From positions 1,922,001 through 1,986,000 of the forward strand of contig NZ_CP090960.1 of the NCBI RefSeq assembly GCF_021611515.1: a stretch of 64,000 nucleotides of DNA, given 5' to 3'. This stretch comes from Mariluticola halotolerans (GTDB taxonomy: Bacteria; Pseudomonadota; Alphaproteobacteria; Rhizobiales; Devosiaceae). Below the pieces are notes generated by a model. The model was not told the origin of the DNA, ran no database searches, and saw only the letters and a list, made by a program, of their open reading frames with translations. A program made the position numbers and the translations under genes. The first letter of the stretch is position 1, and every line of letters begins with the position of its first letter. This document shows positions 26,220-34,657 of this stretch, one piece after another.

Positions 26220-27424
26220 GCCGTTTCTTCCTTGATCGCCAGCCATTGGGTAACCGCCATGCGTGGTTTGAAGGCGCGGTACTGGCCCACATTGTCGAGC
26301 ACGGCAATTTCAATCCGGGTCAACTCACCGCCATATTGCGCCTGCCGGTCGAACAGGGCGCGTTCGCCCTCGATTGTCACCGCATTGGCTACCATTCGCC
26401 CTCCCGGACGGAGCGCCTGCCAGCAGGCTTCAAACAGCGCCTGATTGGCGACATCGCCGCCGATAAATACCGCGTCGGGTACTGGCTGATCCATCATCCC
26501 CTCGAGCGCGTCACCGGCCCGGATCTCGAGATCCGGCACCCCGAGCGCCATCCGGTTGGTGTCGATCATTGCCAGCCGCTCGGGCGCGCGCTCAAAGCAG
26601 ATGGCTTTGGCACCACGCGCGGCACGCATCCATTCGATTCCGACCGAACCGCATCCCGCCCCCACATCCCAGAGCAGCGCACCGGGATAGGGCCCGAGCT
26701 TGGCAAGGGTTGTGGCGCGGACATCGCGCTTGGTCAGCTGGCCATCGGAAACAAAGCTTTCGTCGGGCAGGCCGGGGACCATGGGCAGAAAGGGTGCTGC
26801 GGGATCGGCCACGCATTCAATGGCGAGGGTATAGAAATCGCCGATTTCAGGCAGAGGCTCGTTGGCGATCAAATCCGTTCGCTTCTCGGCGTCAGCGCCC
26901 AAGTTTTCCAGCACTGTCAGGCGCGACTGCCCATAGCAACGGGCGTTGAGCATGTCCCGCACTTCACGGAGCGTGCCCGCATCACTGGTCAGGGCCAGAA
27001 TGCGGTTGCCGGGCAGGATATGCGGCTGCAGATGCGCCGGTTTGCGGCCATGCAGGGAAAGTGTGGTCACGTTCTGCAAAGGCCAGTGCAGTTTAGCGGC
27101 CGCCAGCTGAAACGCGGAAGCGGCGGGGTGCAGAGTGAATTCATCAGCATCCAGATGCCGACCCAGCGTCACCCCGATGCCGAACCAGTTGGGGTCGCCC
27201 GTCGCCAGCACTATTGTCTGGCTACCGCGCGCGGCCAGAACCTGTTCGATCATGGCGCTCAAAGGCGTTTGCCAGGCCATCACATTTTGCGTGCCTGCGC
27301 TGTCCGGCAGCAATCTTTGCGGCCCGAGAATCGTTTCCGCACTGTCGAGCAAAGCCCGTTGCGCTGGTGGCAGCGCCTCCAGGCCCTGTTCGGTAACGCC
27401 GATAATGTGCAACCAGGCGCTCAT
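26216..27424 (-). CDS. cobL: Precorrin-6B C5,15-methyltransferase (decarboxylating)
   Basis: 402 residues with two methyltransferase units. Residues 1-200 are CbiE-like (HIIGVTEQGLEAL, LATGDPNWFGIGVTL), residues 225-402 are CbiT-like with the Rossmann motif LLWDVGAGCGSVGIEWMR. It methylates C5 and C15 and decarboxylates the acetate side chain. Overlaps of 4 nt with cobH upstream and cobI downstream. The fused CobL form is typical of the aerobic route. Confidence 0.95.
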   Translation of the reverse strand: MSAWLHIIGVTEQGLEALPPAQRALLDSAETILGPQRLLPDSAGTQNVMAWQTPLSAMIEQVLAARGSQTIVLATGDPNWFGIGVTLGRHLDADEFTLHPAASAFQLAAAKLHWPLQNVTTLSLHGRKPAHLQPHILPGNRILALTSDAGTLREVRDMLNARCYGQSRLTVLENLGADAEKRTDLIANEPLPEIGDFYTLAIECVADPAAPFLPMVPGLPDESFVSDGQLTKRDVRATTLAKLGPYPGALLWDVGAGCGSVGIEWMRAARGAKAICFERAPERLAMIDTNRMALGVPDLEIRAGDALEGMMDQPVPDAVFIGGDVANQALFEACWQALRPGGRMVANAVTIEGERALFDRQAQYGGELTRIEIAVLDNVGQYRAFKPRMAVTQWLAIKEETA

Positions 27425-28047
27425 GTGCTCAGCCCCGCCGCCAGCGCGTTGACGGCTGCTGCGGCCAGCGCGCTACCGCCGCGCCGGCCTTTAAGCGCCA
27501 CAAACGGCACCCCTCGTGCGTTGGTGATAAGCGCGTCTTTCGATTCCGCCGCGCCGACAAAACCGACCGGGAAACCGAGGATCAGCGCGGGTTTGGGGAA
27601 GCCCTCATCCATACGTTCGAGCAGATGAAACAGCGCCGTCGGCGCATTGCCGACGGCGACGATGCTGCCGGCCATCAACGGTGCCAAAGCCTCAATGCCG
27701 GCGGCAGACCTTGTTGTCTGCAGTTTTTCGACGAGATCGGGCACGCCCGCATCCCCCAAGCCGCAGAGCACCTCATTTCCAGCCGCCAGCTTGCGGCGGA
27801 TAACGCCTTCGGCGACCATGCGCACATCGCAAATAATTGGCGCGCCTTTGGCCAGCGCCGCCTTACCCGCGACCACAGCCCCGGGCGAGATCACCAGATC
27901 ATCGGCGATATCGATCATGCCGCAGGCATGGATCAGGCGGATGACCAGATCCTGATCTTCGGGCGCAAAACGGCCGAGGCTGGCTTCGCGCCTGATGATG
28001 GCGAAGCTTTCCGCATAGATCGCCTCGGGCGCGCGCAGGTAATTCAT
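27421..28047 (-). CDS. cobH: Precorrin-8X methylmutase
   Basis: 208 residues. It moves the C11 methyl to C12 to give hydrogenobyrinic acid. The catalytic His is in RLIHACGMIDIADD near residue 41; VRMVAEGV and GFPVGFVGAAESKDAL are further family motifs. A 2-nt gap follows the CbiX-like stop; the stop overlaps cobL by 4 nt. Confidence 0.95.
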   Translation of the reverse strand: MNYLRAPEAIYAESFAIIRREASLGRFAPEDQDLVIRLIHACGMIDIADDLVISPGAVVAGKAALAKGAPIICDVRMVAEGVIRRKLAAGNEVLCGLGDAGVPDLVEKLQTTRSAAGIEALAPLMAGSIVAVGNAPTALFHLLERMDEGFPKPALILGFPVGFVGAAESKDALITNARGVPFVALKGRRGGSALAAAAVNALAAGLST

Positions 28048-28049
28048 GC

Positions 28050-29180
28050 TCAGCGCTTTTTCAGCGTCACCGGCCCCAGCGGGTGGTCGGCATGCGGATA
28101 GGGGTGATGGTGGTGATCATCATGGCTATGGCCATGCGCATGATCGTGATCGTGATCGTGATCGTGATCGTGATCGTGATGATCATGGGTGTGCAGGGGC
28201 GTAAACGGCAAGCCGTGTTGCTTGCAAAAGGCCTCGTCGCGGCAGCTTGCGTCACAATCACCCTTGCAGGGACAGTCCTCCAGACCACCGCCAATGCCCT
28301 CGACATGGTGGTGATGGCTTTCCTGCGCGGCGCCAACCTCGGCTTCAAAACCGAGCACCTGTTCGCGATATTTGCACAACGAACAATTCATCAGGTTCTG
28401 GCCGACCAGCATTTCCTGCAGCCGGTCCATGAAGGTTTCGACCACCAATTGATGATCGTTGAGGTAAGGGGCTTTGAGAATTTCAACGCCGGGATATTTC
28501 GCCGCCGCGTCATCAACCGCTGCATAAATACGCTTCACCAGCACGCCGGTGAACAGGAAATAGGGGAAGACGATGATGCGCTTATAGCCAAGCTTGACCG
28601 CGTGATCGAGGCCGGGAGCCACGAGCGGAAAGGTGACGCCGGAATAGCTGACTTCACCCCAGCCAAAGCCCATGCCTTCCCAGAGCATGCGCATGACCTT
28701 GGCGACATTGGAATTGGCGTCGGGATCGGAAGCACCCCGACCGACCACCATCAGCAGTGTGTCGTGGCGTTCGACTTTGCTTTCCGCCGCCGCTTCCGCC
28801 TCGGCAATACGGTCACCCGCCGCGCGGATCATTTTGAGATCCACCCCGAGTTCGCGCCCATAGGTGATTTCAAAATCCGCATGTTGGGCGGCATAGGTAT
28901 TAAGCACCGAGGGGATGTCGTTTTTGGCGTGGCCAGCAGCAAACAGCATGCCGGGCAGCGCCAGCACGTGTCTGACACCCTGGGCGCGTAATTTATCGAG
29001 GCCGTAATGGATGACGGGGTCGGCAAATTCGAGATAGCCGTATTCTACCGGCACGCCGCTGAGGCGCGCTTTCAGGTGATCGGCCACATGGGCGAATTCG
29101 CCCACGGCCAACTGGTTGCGGCTGCCATGGCCACAAAGCATCACGCCGGTTTCAGGCGGCAAAAGCAGGTCGGATTTCAT
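28050..29180 (-). CDS. cbiX: CbiX-like sirohydrochlorin chelatase with Cys and His-rich tail
   Basis: 376 residues. Residues 1-260 are two CbiX/CbiK-fold halves with candidate chelatase histidines in CGHGSRN (His18) and in FAAGHAKNDIP. Residues 265-325 carry cysteine motifs (NCSLCKYRE; CPCKGDCDASC; FCKQH) that may bind a metal or Fe-S centre, and the last 45 residues are rich in His-Asp pairs. CbiX inserts cobalt early, into sirohydrochlorin, so its place beside the late chelatase gene cobN is noteworthy; it may instead act in sirohaem synthesis or metal supply. It is the first gene of the cobH-cobL-cobI operon. Six hexanucleotide repeats encode part of the tail. Confidence 0.9.
   Translation of the reverse strand: MKSDLLLPPETGVMLCGHGSRNQLAVGEFAHVADHLKARLSGVPVEYGYLEFADPVIHYGLDKLRAQGVRHVLALPGMLFAAGHAKNDIPSVLNTYAAQHADFEITYGRELGVDLKMIRAAGDRIAEAEAAAESKVERHDTLLMVVGRGASDPDANSNVAKVMRMLWEGMGFGWGEVSYSGVTFPLVAPGLDHAVKLGYKRIIVFPYFLFTGVLVKRIYAAVDDAAAKYPGVEILKAPYLNDHQLVVETFMDRLQEMLVGQNLMNCSLCKYREQVLGFEAEVGAAQESHHHHVEGIGGGLEDCPCKGDCDASCRDEAFCKQHGLPFTPLHTHDHHDHDHDHDHDHDHAHGHSHDDHHHHPYPHADHPLGPVTLKKR
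28141..28176. repeat. Hexanucleotide microsatellite in the cbiX-like gene
   Basis: Six exact copies of TGATCG in a row. On the minus strand they encode alternating His-Asp in the metal-binding tail. The unit is a multiple of three, so slippage would change tail length without a frameshift. Confidence 0.9.
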
Positions 29181-29478
29181 GTCTACCTCTTGTTTAAAGA
29201 CAAAGAGGCAGAGTTCCGGGTCAAGGTATCTTTGCAGCTCCGTCTTGGTTCCCTGTTTGGGTCAACCGCACCGGAGATGTTTCTCAGTCCCCTAAATGGA
29301 ACGCTGCGCTGGCCCTGTTCTAGGCAAGGCAGCTCGCCCGGTCAATGCAACCCCGTCTATCTGACAATGCTTTTAAAAATGATTTGCAAAAACAATGACT
29401 TGAAACATGAAGCGGTTCAATCTATTTGCGGGGCATACGGAATCAGCCACACTTCTGGCAGTGGAGATTTATCCGGAC

Positions 29479-30387
29479 ATGAACCTGCGCACCTCGTCAG
29501 TCACCCGCACCACGTATATTGCGACAGCCAGCCTGTTCGTTGCGGTGCTTGTGCTGGCACTCAAATATCTCGCTTATCATTTCACGGGGTCGCTGGCGCT
29601 CTATTCGGATGCGCTGGAGAGCATTGTTAATGTTGTGACGGCGGCAGCGGCTCTGATCGCGGTGCGGCTGGCGCAAAAGCCGGCGGATGCCGCCCTGCCC
29701 TATGGGTATCACAAGGCGGAATATTTCTCGGCTGTGGTCGTTGGTGTGATGATTGTTGTGGCCGCGATTTTGATTTTCCGCGATGCATGGTTCGGCTTTT
29801 TTGCGCCGCGCACGCTGAACGCCCCGTTGCAGGGTATCGCGATTAACAGCACCGCCACCGTTCTCAATGCTGTCTGGGCCTTTGTGCTTTTGCGCTACGG
29901 CCGGCAGGTCAAGTCTCCAGCTCTCGTCGCAGATGGCAAACATCTTTTTACAGACGTCGCTTCCTCTCTGGGGGTTCTGCTCGGGCTGATATTGGTGCTG
30001 GCCACAGGATGGGCGCAGCTTGATGCGATCCTTGCCGCATTGGTTGGCCTCAACATTCTCTGGTCTGGCTGGGGTGTGATCAAGGAGAGTGTGGGTGGGT
30101 TGATGGATGTGGCAACACCGCCGGAAAGCCTGAAAAAAATCCGCGAGATCATTTCAGAAAATGCCGACGGGGCGATTGAAGCGCATGATATCCGCACGCG
30201 GCAGGCAGGACGCATGACCTTTATCGATTTTCACCTTGTGGTGCCGGGCACGATGATGGTTGAGCAATCGCACGAGATTTGCGACCGGATCGAGGAAAAG
30301 CTGCGTGAGGCAATGCGCGATACAGAGATCACCATTCATGTTGAGCCGGAAAGCAAGGCCAAGCATTCTGGTGTGGTCGTGCTCTAG
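29479..30387 (+). CDS. Cation diffusion facilitator (divalent metal efflux)
   Basis: 302 residues from the chosen ATG, six transmembrane helices and a C-terminal cytoplasmic domain. It exports divalent cations against protons. Helix 2 carries LYSDALESIVNV, helix 5 carries ADGKHLFTDVAS, the acidic/His pairs of the transport site; between helices 2 and 3 the YGYHKAEYFSA motif is present. In helix 2 a Ser stands where many members have a second Asp, so metal preference may differ from zinc exporters such as YiiP. An ATG 24 codons upstream is an alternative start. It is divergent from cbiX with 298 bp between starts and overlaps the HD gene by 4 bp at the stops. Cobalt, zinc or iron are candidates. 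Confidence 0.88.
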   Translation: MNLRTSSVTRTTYIATASLFVAVLVLALKYLAYHFTGSLALYSDALESIVNVVTAAAALIAVRLAQKPADAALPYGYHKAEYFSAVVVGVMIVVAAILIFRDAWFGFFAPRTLNAPLQGIAINSTATVLNAVWAFVLLRYGRQVKSPALVADGKHLFTDVASSLGVLLGLILVLATGWAQLDAILAALVGLNILWSGWGVIKESVGGLMDVATPPESLKKIREIISENADGAIEAHDIRTRQAGRMTFIDFHLVVPGTMMVEQSHEICDRIEEKLREAMRDTEITIHVEPESKAKHSGVVVL

Positions 30388-31040
30388 GTGCTCACCGGAC
30401 CGCCAGCCGCCAGATAGCCGCGACTGACCGCTTCCCCAATCAGTTTTTCGACCAGTGCATGCAGTTCGGCCGAGCCATCGGCAATCGTGCGCATGCGGGT
30501 GCGCACCTGGTTTTCGGTGACACCGTGCTTTTGCCACATAACGCCGCCGGTGAAGATATTATGCAGAAACGGCTGTAGCCGATCCATTGCCCGTGCGAAG
30601 TGGGCGTCGGCACTTTGGTGCGCTTCAAATTCGTCCCATAGCGCACGCAGTTCCGCTCCGTCCGGTTCCGGCAACAGGCCGAAAATCCGGTCGGCCGCCT
30701 TCTCTTCGCGTGCTTCCTGGTCCGCTGCTGCGGTGGCGTCATAAAGGAAGGTATCGCCTGCATCGATTTCAACAATATCGTGCACGAGCAGCATACGAAT
30801 GGCGCGCAGGACATCGACCTCAGGTGCTGCAAAGTCGGCCAGCACCATGGCCATCATCGCGAGATGCCAGCTATGTTCGGCATCGTTTTCCCGACGGGAC
30901 AGATCAATCAGCGGCGTCTGGCGGATGATTGTTTTCAGCTGGTCAATTTCGACGATAAAGCGCAGTTGCGCGCTTAACCGGGTGCCGCCGGTGTCGGCAA
31001 TCCTGGCGAATAGCTGTTCTTTTGCGTCCGCGTCGCTCAT
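30384..31040 (-). CDS. HD-domain phosphohydrolase (YfbR/HDDC2-like)
   Basis: 218 residues. The HD motifs are complete: NDAEHSWHLAMMA (first His), LLVHDIVEIDAGDTF (HD pair) and a distal Asp in ARAMDRLQPF. This spacing and the RRENDAEHS segment are those of 5'-deoxynucleotidase YfbR and HDDC2 proteins, which dephosphorylate nucleoside monophosphates. The start has a moderate GAGAGA upstream. It is convergent with the CDF gene and is not obviously linked to the cob genes. Confidence 0.87.
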   Translation of the reverse strand: MSDADAKEQLFARIADTGGTRLSAQLRFIVEIDQLKTIIRQTPLIDLSRRENDAEHSWHLAMMAMVLADFAAPEVDVLRAIRMLLVHDIVEIDAGDTFLYDATAAADQEAREEKAADRIFGLLPEPDGAELRALWDEFEAHQSADAHFARAMDRLQPFLHNIFTGGVMWQKHGVTENQVRTRMRTIADGSAELHALVEKLIGEAVSRGYLAAGGPVST

Positions 31041-31114
31041 CCGGTCCGTCTCTCTATTTCAGGGGAATCAGTTCGGATGAGTGTGCTTGATCACATACCC
31101 AGAGGCAAGAAAGC

Positions 31115-32077
31115 CTATTGATAACCGCCTGCCCGAAGCATTGGGCGCGGTGCCGCACTAACGGGCTGGTTGTTGTCCAGAAAATCCACAGCCGCGCGCA
31201 AGGCGGCAATATCAGCGCCTGCAGGGCCTGACGACAGAAACAGGGTCATCGTGCGGTTTTTATCCGGATTGAATTTGCCCACCAGGCCGCCGAGGTGTTC
31301 GAGGCGCTTTAACGCCACCTCCCCTTGCAGGAAATGATCCGCGCTGTTGCGCACCTGTTGCGGGCTGTCTGACACAAGCAGTTTGGCGCGGTGTACCAAG
31401 CCGATGGGCAGTTCGTGCCGCAGCCTCGTGCGCGGCCCAATGCTGGTGACATGGGCATGCGGGGCTACCCAGTCAGCATCGATGACGGGTTCGCTGGAAT
31501 CGGTGGCAAGGATTACAATGTCGGCGTTATGCACTGCCTCTTCTGGTGAGCCTGAAATCTGAATTGGCGTCTGAGTGCGGGTGCGAAACTGTTTGGCGAG
31601 TGCCGTTGCGGCCACCGGCTGCCGCCCGTAAATGCGGATCTGTTCAAACGTGCGCAGGCTGATCGCCGCCGCCAATTGTGCTTCGGCCCGCTTGCCAACG
31701 CCAATCAACGCCAGGGATTTGACTTTATGCGGGGCAAGACAATCGAGCGCGATGCCACCAATACATCCGGTGCTTATGGCCCCCAGCCTGTCGCCAACCG
31801 CCAGGCCGAACAGGCCACCGGTATTCGTGTCCCAGCCAGCCACAAGTTGTTCTTGCTGCTCGGTATCAGGGCGGTGGAATGTCTCTTCAGCGCTGATACC
31901 TGCATAGCCATTACGACCGCTCGCCGAGACGCTGATGCTGCCACGCCCAATATCGGTGACGTGACGGCTTGAACCGGCCGCATCACCATGGGCATCGGCG
32001 ATCAGATGCGCGCGGACCGCAGCCTCATAATTGCGCTGCGGCACGCGATCAATGTCCTGGTCGGTCAATATGTGCAT
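31115..32077 (-). CDS. Ornithine cyclodeaminase / mu-crystallin family protein
   Basis: 320 residues of the OCD/mu-crystallin family: an N-terminal substrate region, then a Rossmann core with SLALIGVGKRAEAQLAA (NAD(P) loop), DIVILATDSSEPVID and SIGPRTRLRHELP. Members are ornithine cyclodeaminases, ketimine reductases or imino-acid dehydrogenases, so the substrate cannot be fixed from sequence. The ATG has AAAGGG five bases upstream. It stands alone between the HD gene and an exported protein on the other strand. Confidence 0.85.
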   Translation of the reverse strand: MHILTDQDIDRVPQRNYEAAVRAHLIADAHGDAAGSSRHVTDIGRGSISVSASGRNGYAGISAEETFHRPDTEQQEQLVAGWDTNTGGLFGLAVGDRLGAISTGCIGGIALDCLAPHKVKSLALIGVGKRAEAQLAAAISLRTFEQIRIYGRQPVAATALAKQFRTRTQTPIQISGSPEEAVHNADIVILATDSSEPVIDADWVAPHAHVTSIGPRTRLRHELPIGLVHRAKLLVSDSPQQVRNSADHFLQGEVALKRLEHLGGLVGKFNPDKNRTMTLFLSSGPAGADIAALRAAVDFLDNNQPVSAAPRPMLRAGGYQ

Positions 32078-32258
32078 GGATTGGCCCTTTTGCCTGCAAA
32101 CCCGCTATCCAGGAATGTTCCAGCGATTGAGCCCGTGCTTGATCGCCTTGTTCCCATTCTGTACAGCGGTAAAACTGCTCGCATTTCCCCATATTCTCAG
32201 GCAAAAGCCCCCGATAGATATTCTCATTTTGCACCAGAAGAGTTGCGCGTTACATTCA

Positions 32259-32741
32259 ATGACCATGCACAAATTGATTCTTATTTTCGCTTTTGTTTTA
32301 ACCTTTCCTGCCGGCGCACTGGCAGCGGACACCTATGCCAATGCCCGCTATGGCGCGACCGCGATTGTGCCGGACGGGTTTGATCCGATGGGACCGGAAC
32401 AGCCCAATGGTGATGGCATGATTTTCCGCTCGCATAGCGGTGGGGCCTTGCTGACAATCTATGGTGCTGACGTGCCGGGCGGAAATTTTGAGGCCTTCAT
32501 TAACGCCCAGATCGCCCATGAAGAATCTTACAATGGCTGGTCGATGACCGGGCGCACCATCACACCGGACTGGGCCGAATATACTGGTTCGATCGGCGGG
32601 CGGTTTTTGAGCGTGCGCACGCTTGCTTCCTGTGGCGGGCGGCAGGCTGTATCGACCAAGTTCGAATATAACGGCAATATGGGCAGCACCGTTTCCAAGG
32701 TCGAAGCTTCGCTGAAAGCGGGACCGGCGACGGGCTGCTAA
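32259..32741 (+). CDS. Exported protein of unknown function
   Basis: 160 residues. Signal peptide MTMHKLILIFAFVLTFPAGALA (cleavage near 22), then a small secreted domain with YGATAIVPDGF, GGALLTIYGADVPGG, and a C-terminal half with two cysteines (TLASCGGRQ and the final GC) that could form a disulfide. A second ATG two codons later is equally likely as start. The frame is open 76 codons upstream, but that part is not protein-like and runs opposite to the cyclodeaminase promoter. It overlaps the convergent next gene by 4 bp. Family not recognised. Confidence 0.72.
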   Translation: MTMHKLILIFAFVLTFPAGALAADTYANARYGATAIVPDGFDPMGPEQPNGDGMIFRSHSGGALLTIYGADVPGGNFEAFINAQIAHEESYNGWSMTGRTITPDWAEYTGSIGGRFLSVRTLASCGGRQAVSTKFEYNGNMGSTVSKVEASLKAGPATGC

Positions 32742-33265
32742 AGCCGTCGCCCGAAGCCTTTTGCAGCATCGGGTTTTCTTAACCCTGCCTCAGTATTTTC
32801 AGGCCTTTGCACCCTGGTTGGCGGGGTGACTGGGGCTGTTGTGGGCGAAGCCTTGCGGAAAACAGCGATGATCACAAACAGACCGAAAGCGGCTGCCCCG
32901 CCATACACCATCCATTGGGCCATTTTGACCGACAGGGGTGTTGGCGGCACCGGCGGCAATTCATCAATGCCGACAGACGCCAGAACGATCAATAACTGTC
33001 CCTGAGAGAGCGGCAGATACTGGCTGGAGGTGCCGAGATAGCCGACCCATTCCCCCTCACCAAAGGCGCGATGCAGATAACCGAGATCCACATATTTGCC
33101 ATCGCTGCGCTGAAAGCCTTCCGTATCGGGAAAATCGATAACCCGCTCAATCGCTTCCTTGTGGATACCGAAAGCACCTAGCCTCACCCCCCGCGCCATT
33201 GAGGGAGAGAGCATCAGCGCGGAAGTGGAAAGCATAACAAATAACAACAAAATTGTCTTTTTCAT
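32738..33265 (-). CDS. Exported, membrane-anchored protein of unknown function
   Basis: 175 residues. A signal-like helix (MKKTILLLFVMLSTSALML, cleavage near SMA), a short extracytoplasmic domain with FGIHKEAIERVIDFPDTEGF, a transmembrane helix at about 120-139 (WMVYGGAAAFGLFVIIAVF) and a basic cytoplasmic tail. The repeated wording VDLGYLHRAFGEGEWVGYLG suggests a small folded domain. ATG chosen because the signal starts there; six codons upstream another start is possible. Convergent with the preceding exported protein. No family recognised. Confidence 0.72.
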   Translation of the reverse strand: MKKTILLLFVMLSTSALMLSPSMARGVRLGAFGIHKEAIERVIDFPDTEGFQRSDGKYVDLGYLHRAFGEGEWVGYLGTSSQYLPLSQGQLLIVLASVGIDELPPVPPTPLSVKMAQWMVYGGAAAFGLFVIIAVFRKASPTTAPVTPPTRVQRPENTEAGLRKPDAAKGFGRRL

Positions 33266-33472
33266 CGCAAAAACCCCAAACAAACATACCGCAACCCCCT
33301 ATACTCATTATGTTAAAAAACAGCTCTGCTTTCTCGCGTGGTTTTTAATTACGGGATTTGTAATATTCGAGAAGCGTATATTCCAACATCAACTGAATTT
33401 GGCACTTCGACAGATGTGTAGCGGCCTGACACTTGCAGACATTCGACCCGTGCCGACACCCGCTTGCAGAGC

Positions 33473-34012
33473 TCAGGCTTGCGGTTGGTGCAGGATAAAA
33501 CCATCGCCGGCTGGCAGGAGGTTGTTGGCTGCCGCGAAGGCGGTCTCCAAATGTGGAGAACCTGTGCATAACTGGTGGAACAACATGTGCAAAAACAGTG
33601 GAATATCCACCCCTTCAGGATCACCTTCCGGGGCGATATAGGCTGATGCGCCAGCGGTGAAAAAGGCTGGAGCAAAGGCTGCCGTGCCCGAGGTGCAGGC
33701 CGTCGAAACTATTGGAATTGCTGGGATTTTTAGCCGATCCGCAATCAGGCCGGGGGTGATGCGGTCGCCGGGCAATGTGAGAGTATCGACGCCCTCAGCC
33801 ATTTCAGGAAAGATGATACCCTCTTCATCGCCATGGGCGGAGAGGATAACTGCGTCCGGCGGCTGGCCGTAAAAGCTGAAACCGTTGAAGAAATCGGTGG
33901 GTTTGCCGGGTAGATTGAGGCACACCGCATAGCCCAGATGTTCGAGCAGGGCCCGCAGCAATTGCGCCTCGCCGGTGTCGCCGAGGCCGACAAGGGTGAG
34001 GTGCGAGAGCAT
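33473..34012 (-). CDS. Small caspase/CHAT-like protein in the cobW-cobN-cobO operon
   Basis: 179 residues; starts directly after the cobO stop (TAAATG), so it is the last gene of that operon. Two motifs stand out: VILSAHGDEEG with His60, and IVSTACTSGTAAFAPAFFTAGASAYIAP with Cys106. A His-Gly after a hydrophobic strand and a Cys-x-Ser-Gly after the next strand, followed by a helix and a GA-x-AYIA strand, is the signature of caspase-fold CHAT/C25-type domains. Whether it is an active protease is not known. The family may be annotated differently elsewhere; nothing in the sequence points to a known cobalamin enzyme. Confidence is high for the gene, low for the fold. Confidence 0.75.
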   Translation of the reverse strand: MLSHLTLVGLGDTGEAQLLRALLEHLGYAVCLNLPGKPTDFFNGFSFYGQPPDAVILSAHGDEEGIIFPEMAEGVDTLTLPGDRITPGLIADRLKIPAIPIVSTACTSGTAAFAPAFFTAGASAYIAPEGDPEGVDIPLFLHMLFHQLCTGSPHLETAFAAANNLLPAGDGFILHQPQA

Positions 34013-34657
34013 TTAGAACTCGATCCCGGCCTGTGCCTTCACGCCGTCGCGGAAGGGATGCTTGATCATGGTCATTTCGGTGACCAGATCGGCGATCTCG
34101 ATCAGTTCGTCCTTGGCATTGCGGCCAGTGACAATAACATGGGTGTCGCGCGGCTTGTTTTTCAGCACCTCGACAACGTCATTGATATCGAGATAATCAT
34201 AACGCAAACAGATGTTTAGCTCGTCGAGAAGCACCATTTTATAGCGCTCGTCGGCGATCATTTCCTTGGCCATTTCCCAGGCGCCCTTGGCGGCGGCGAT
34301 GTCGCGGGCGCGGTCCTGGGTATCCCAGGTAAAGCCCTCGCCCATGGCCTTGATGGTGACTTGGTCGGGGAATTCTTCCAGAATGTCGCGCTCGCCGGTG
34401 CCCCATTTGCCTTTGACGAATTGGACGATGCCGATTTTGAAGCCGTGGCCCAAGGCCCTGAAAACCATACCGAAAGCGGCGGTGGACTTGCCCTTGCCCT
34501 TGCCTGTGTGGACGATCAGCAGGCCTTTTTCCTCGGTCTTGGTGGCCAGGATCTTGTCGCGGGCTTCCTTCTTCTTGCGCATCTTTTCCGCGTGATAGGC
34601 GTTGCGCTCTTCTTCGCTCATCAGGTCGGTTTTCTTGGGGCGTGGGGCGTCGGTCAT
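34013..34657 (-). CDS. cobO: Corrinoid adenosyltransferase
   Basis: 214 residues of the CobO/BtuR family. It transfers the 5'-deoxyadenosyl group of ATP to Co(I) corrinoid. The modified P-loop HTGKGKGKSTAAFG lies at about 50-63; VQFVKGKWGTGE, MGEGFTWDTQD and LDELNICLRYDYLD are family blocks. The N-terminus is highly charged (EEERNAYHAEKMRKKKEARDK). The ATG overlaps the cobN stop by 4 nt, and the stop is adjacent to the CHAT-like gene. Confidence 0.96.
   Translation of the reverse strand: MTDAPRPKKTDLMSEEERNAYHAEKMRKKKEARDKILATKTEEKGLLIVHTGKGKGKSTAAFGMVFRALGHGFKIGIVQFVKGKWGTGERDILEEFPDQVTIKAMGEGFTWDTQDRARDIAAAKGAWEMAKEMIADERYKMVLLDELNICLRYDYLDINDVVEVLKNKPRDTHVIVTGRNAKDELIEIADLVTEMTMIKHPFRDGVKAQAGIEF

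Noticed and set aside
29181-29406. Cobalamin riboswitch upstream of the cbiX operon
   Set aside because: On the minus strand I see CAGGGAACC and GGAGCTGC, which recall part of the core, but the CCCGC-ACTG box and the expected order of conserved blocks are missing.
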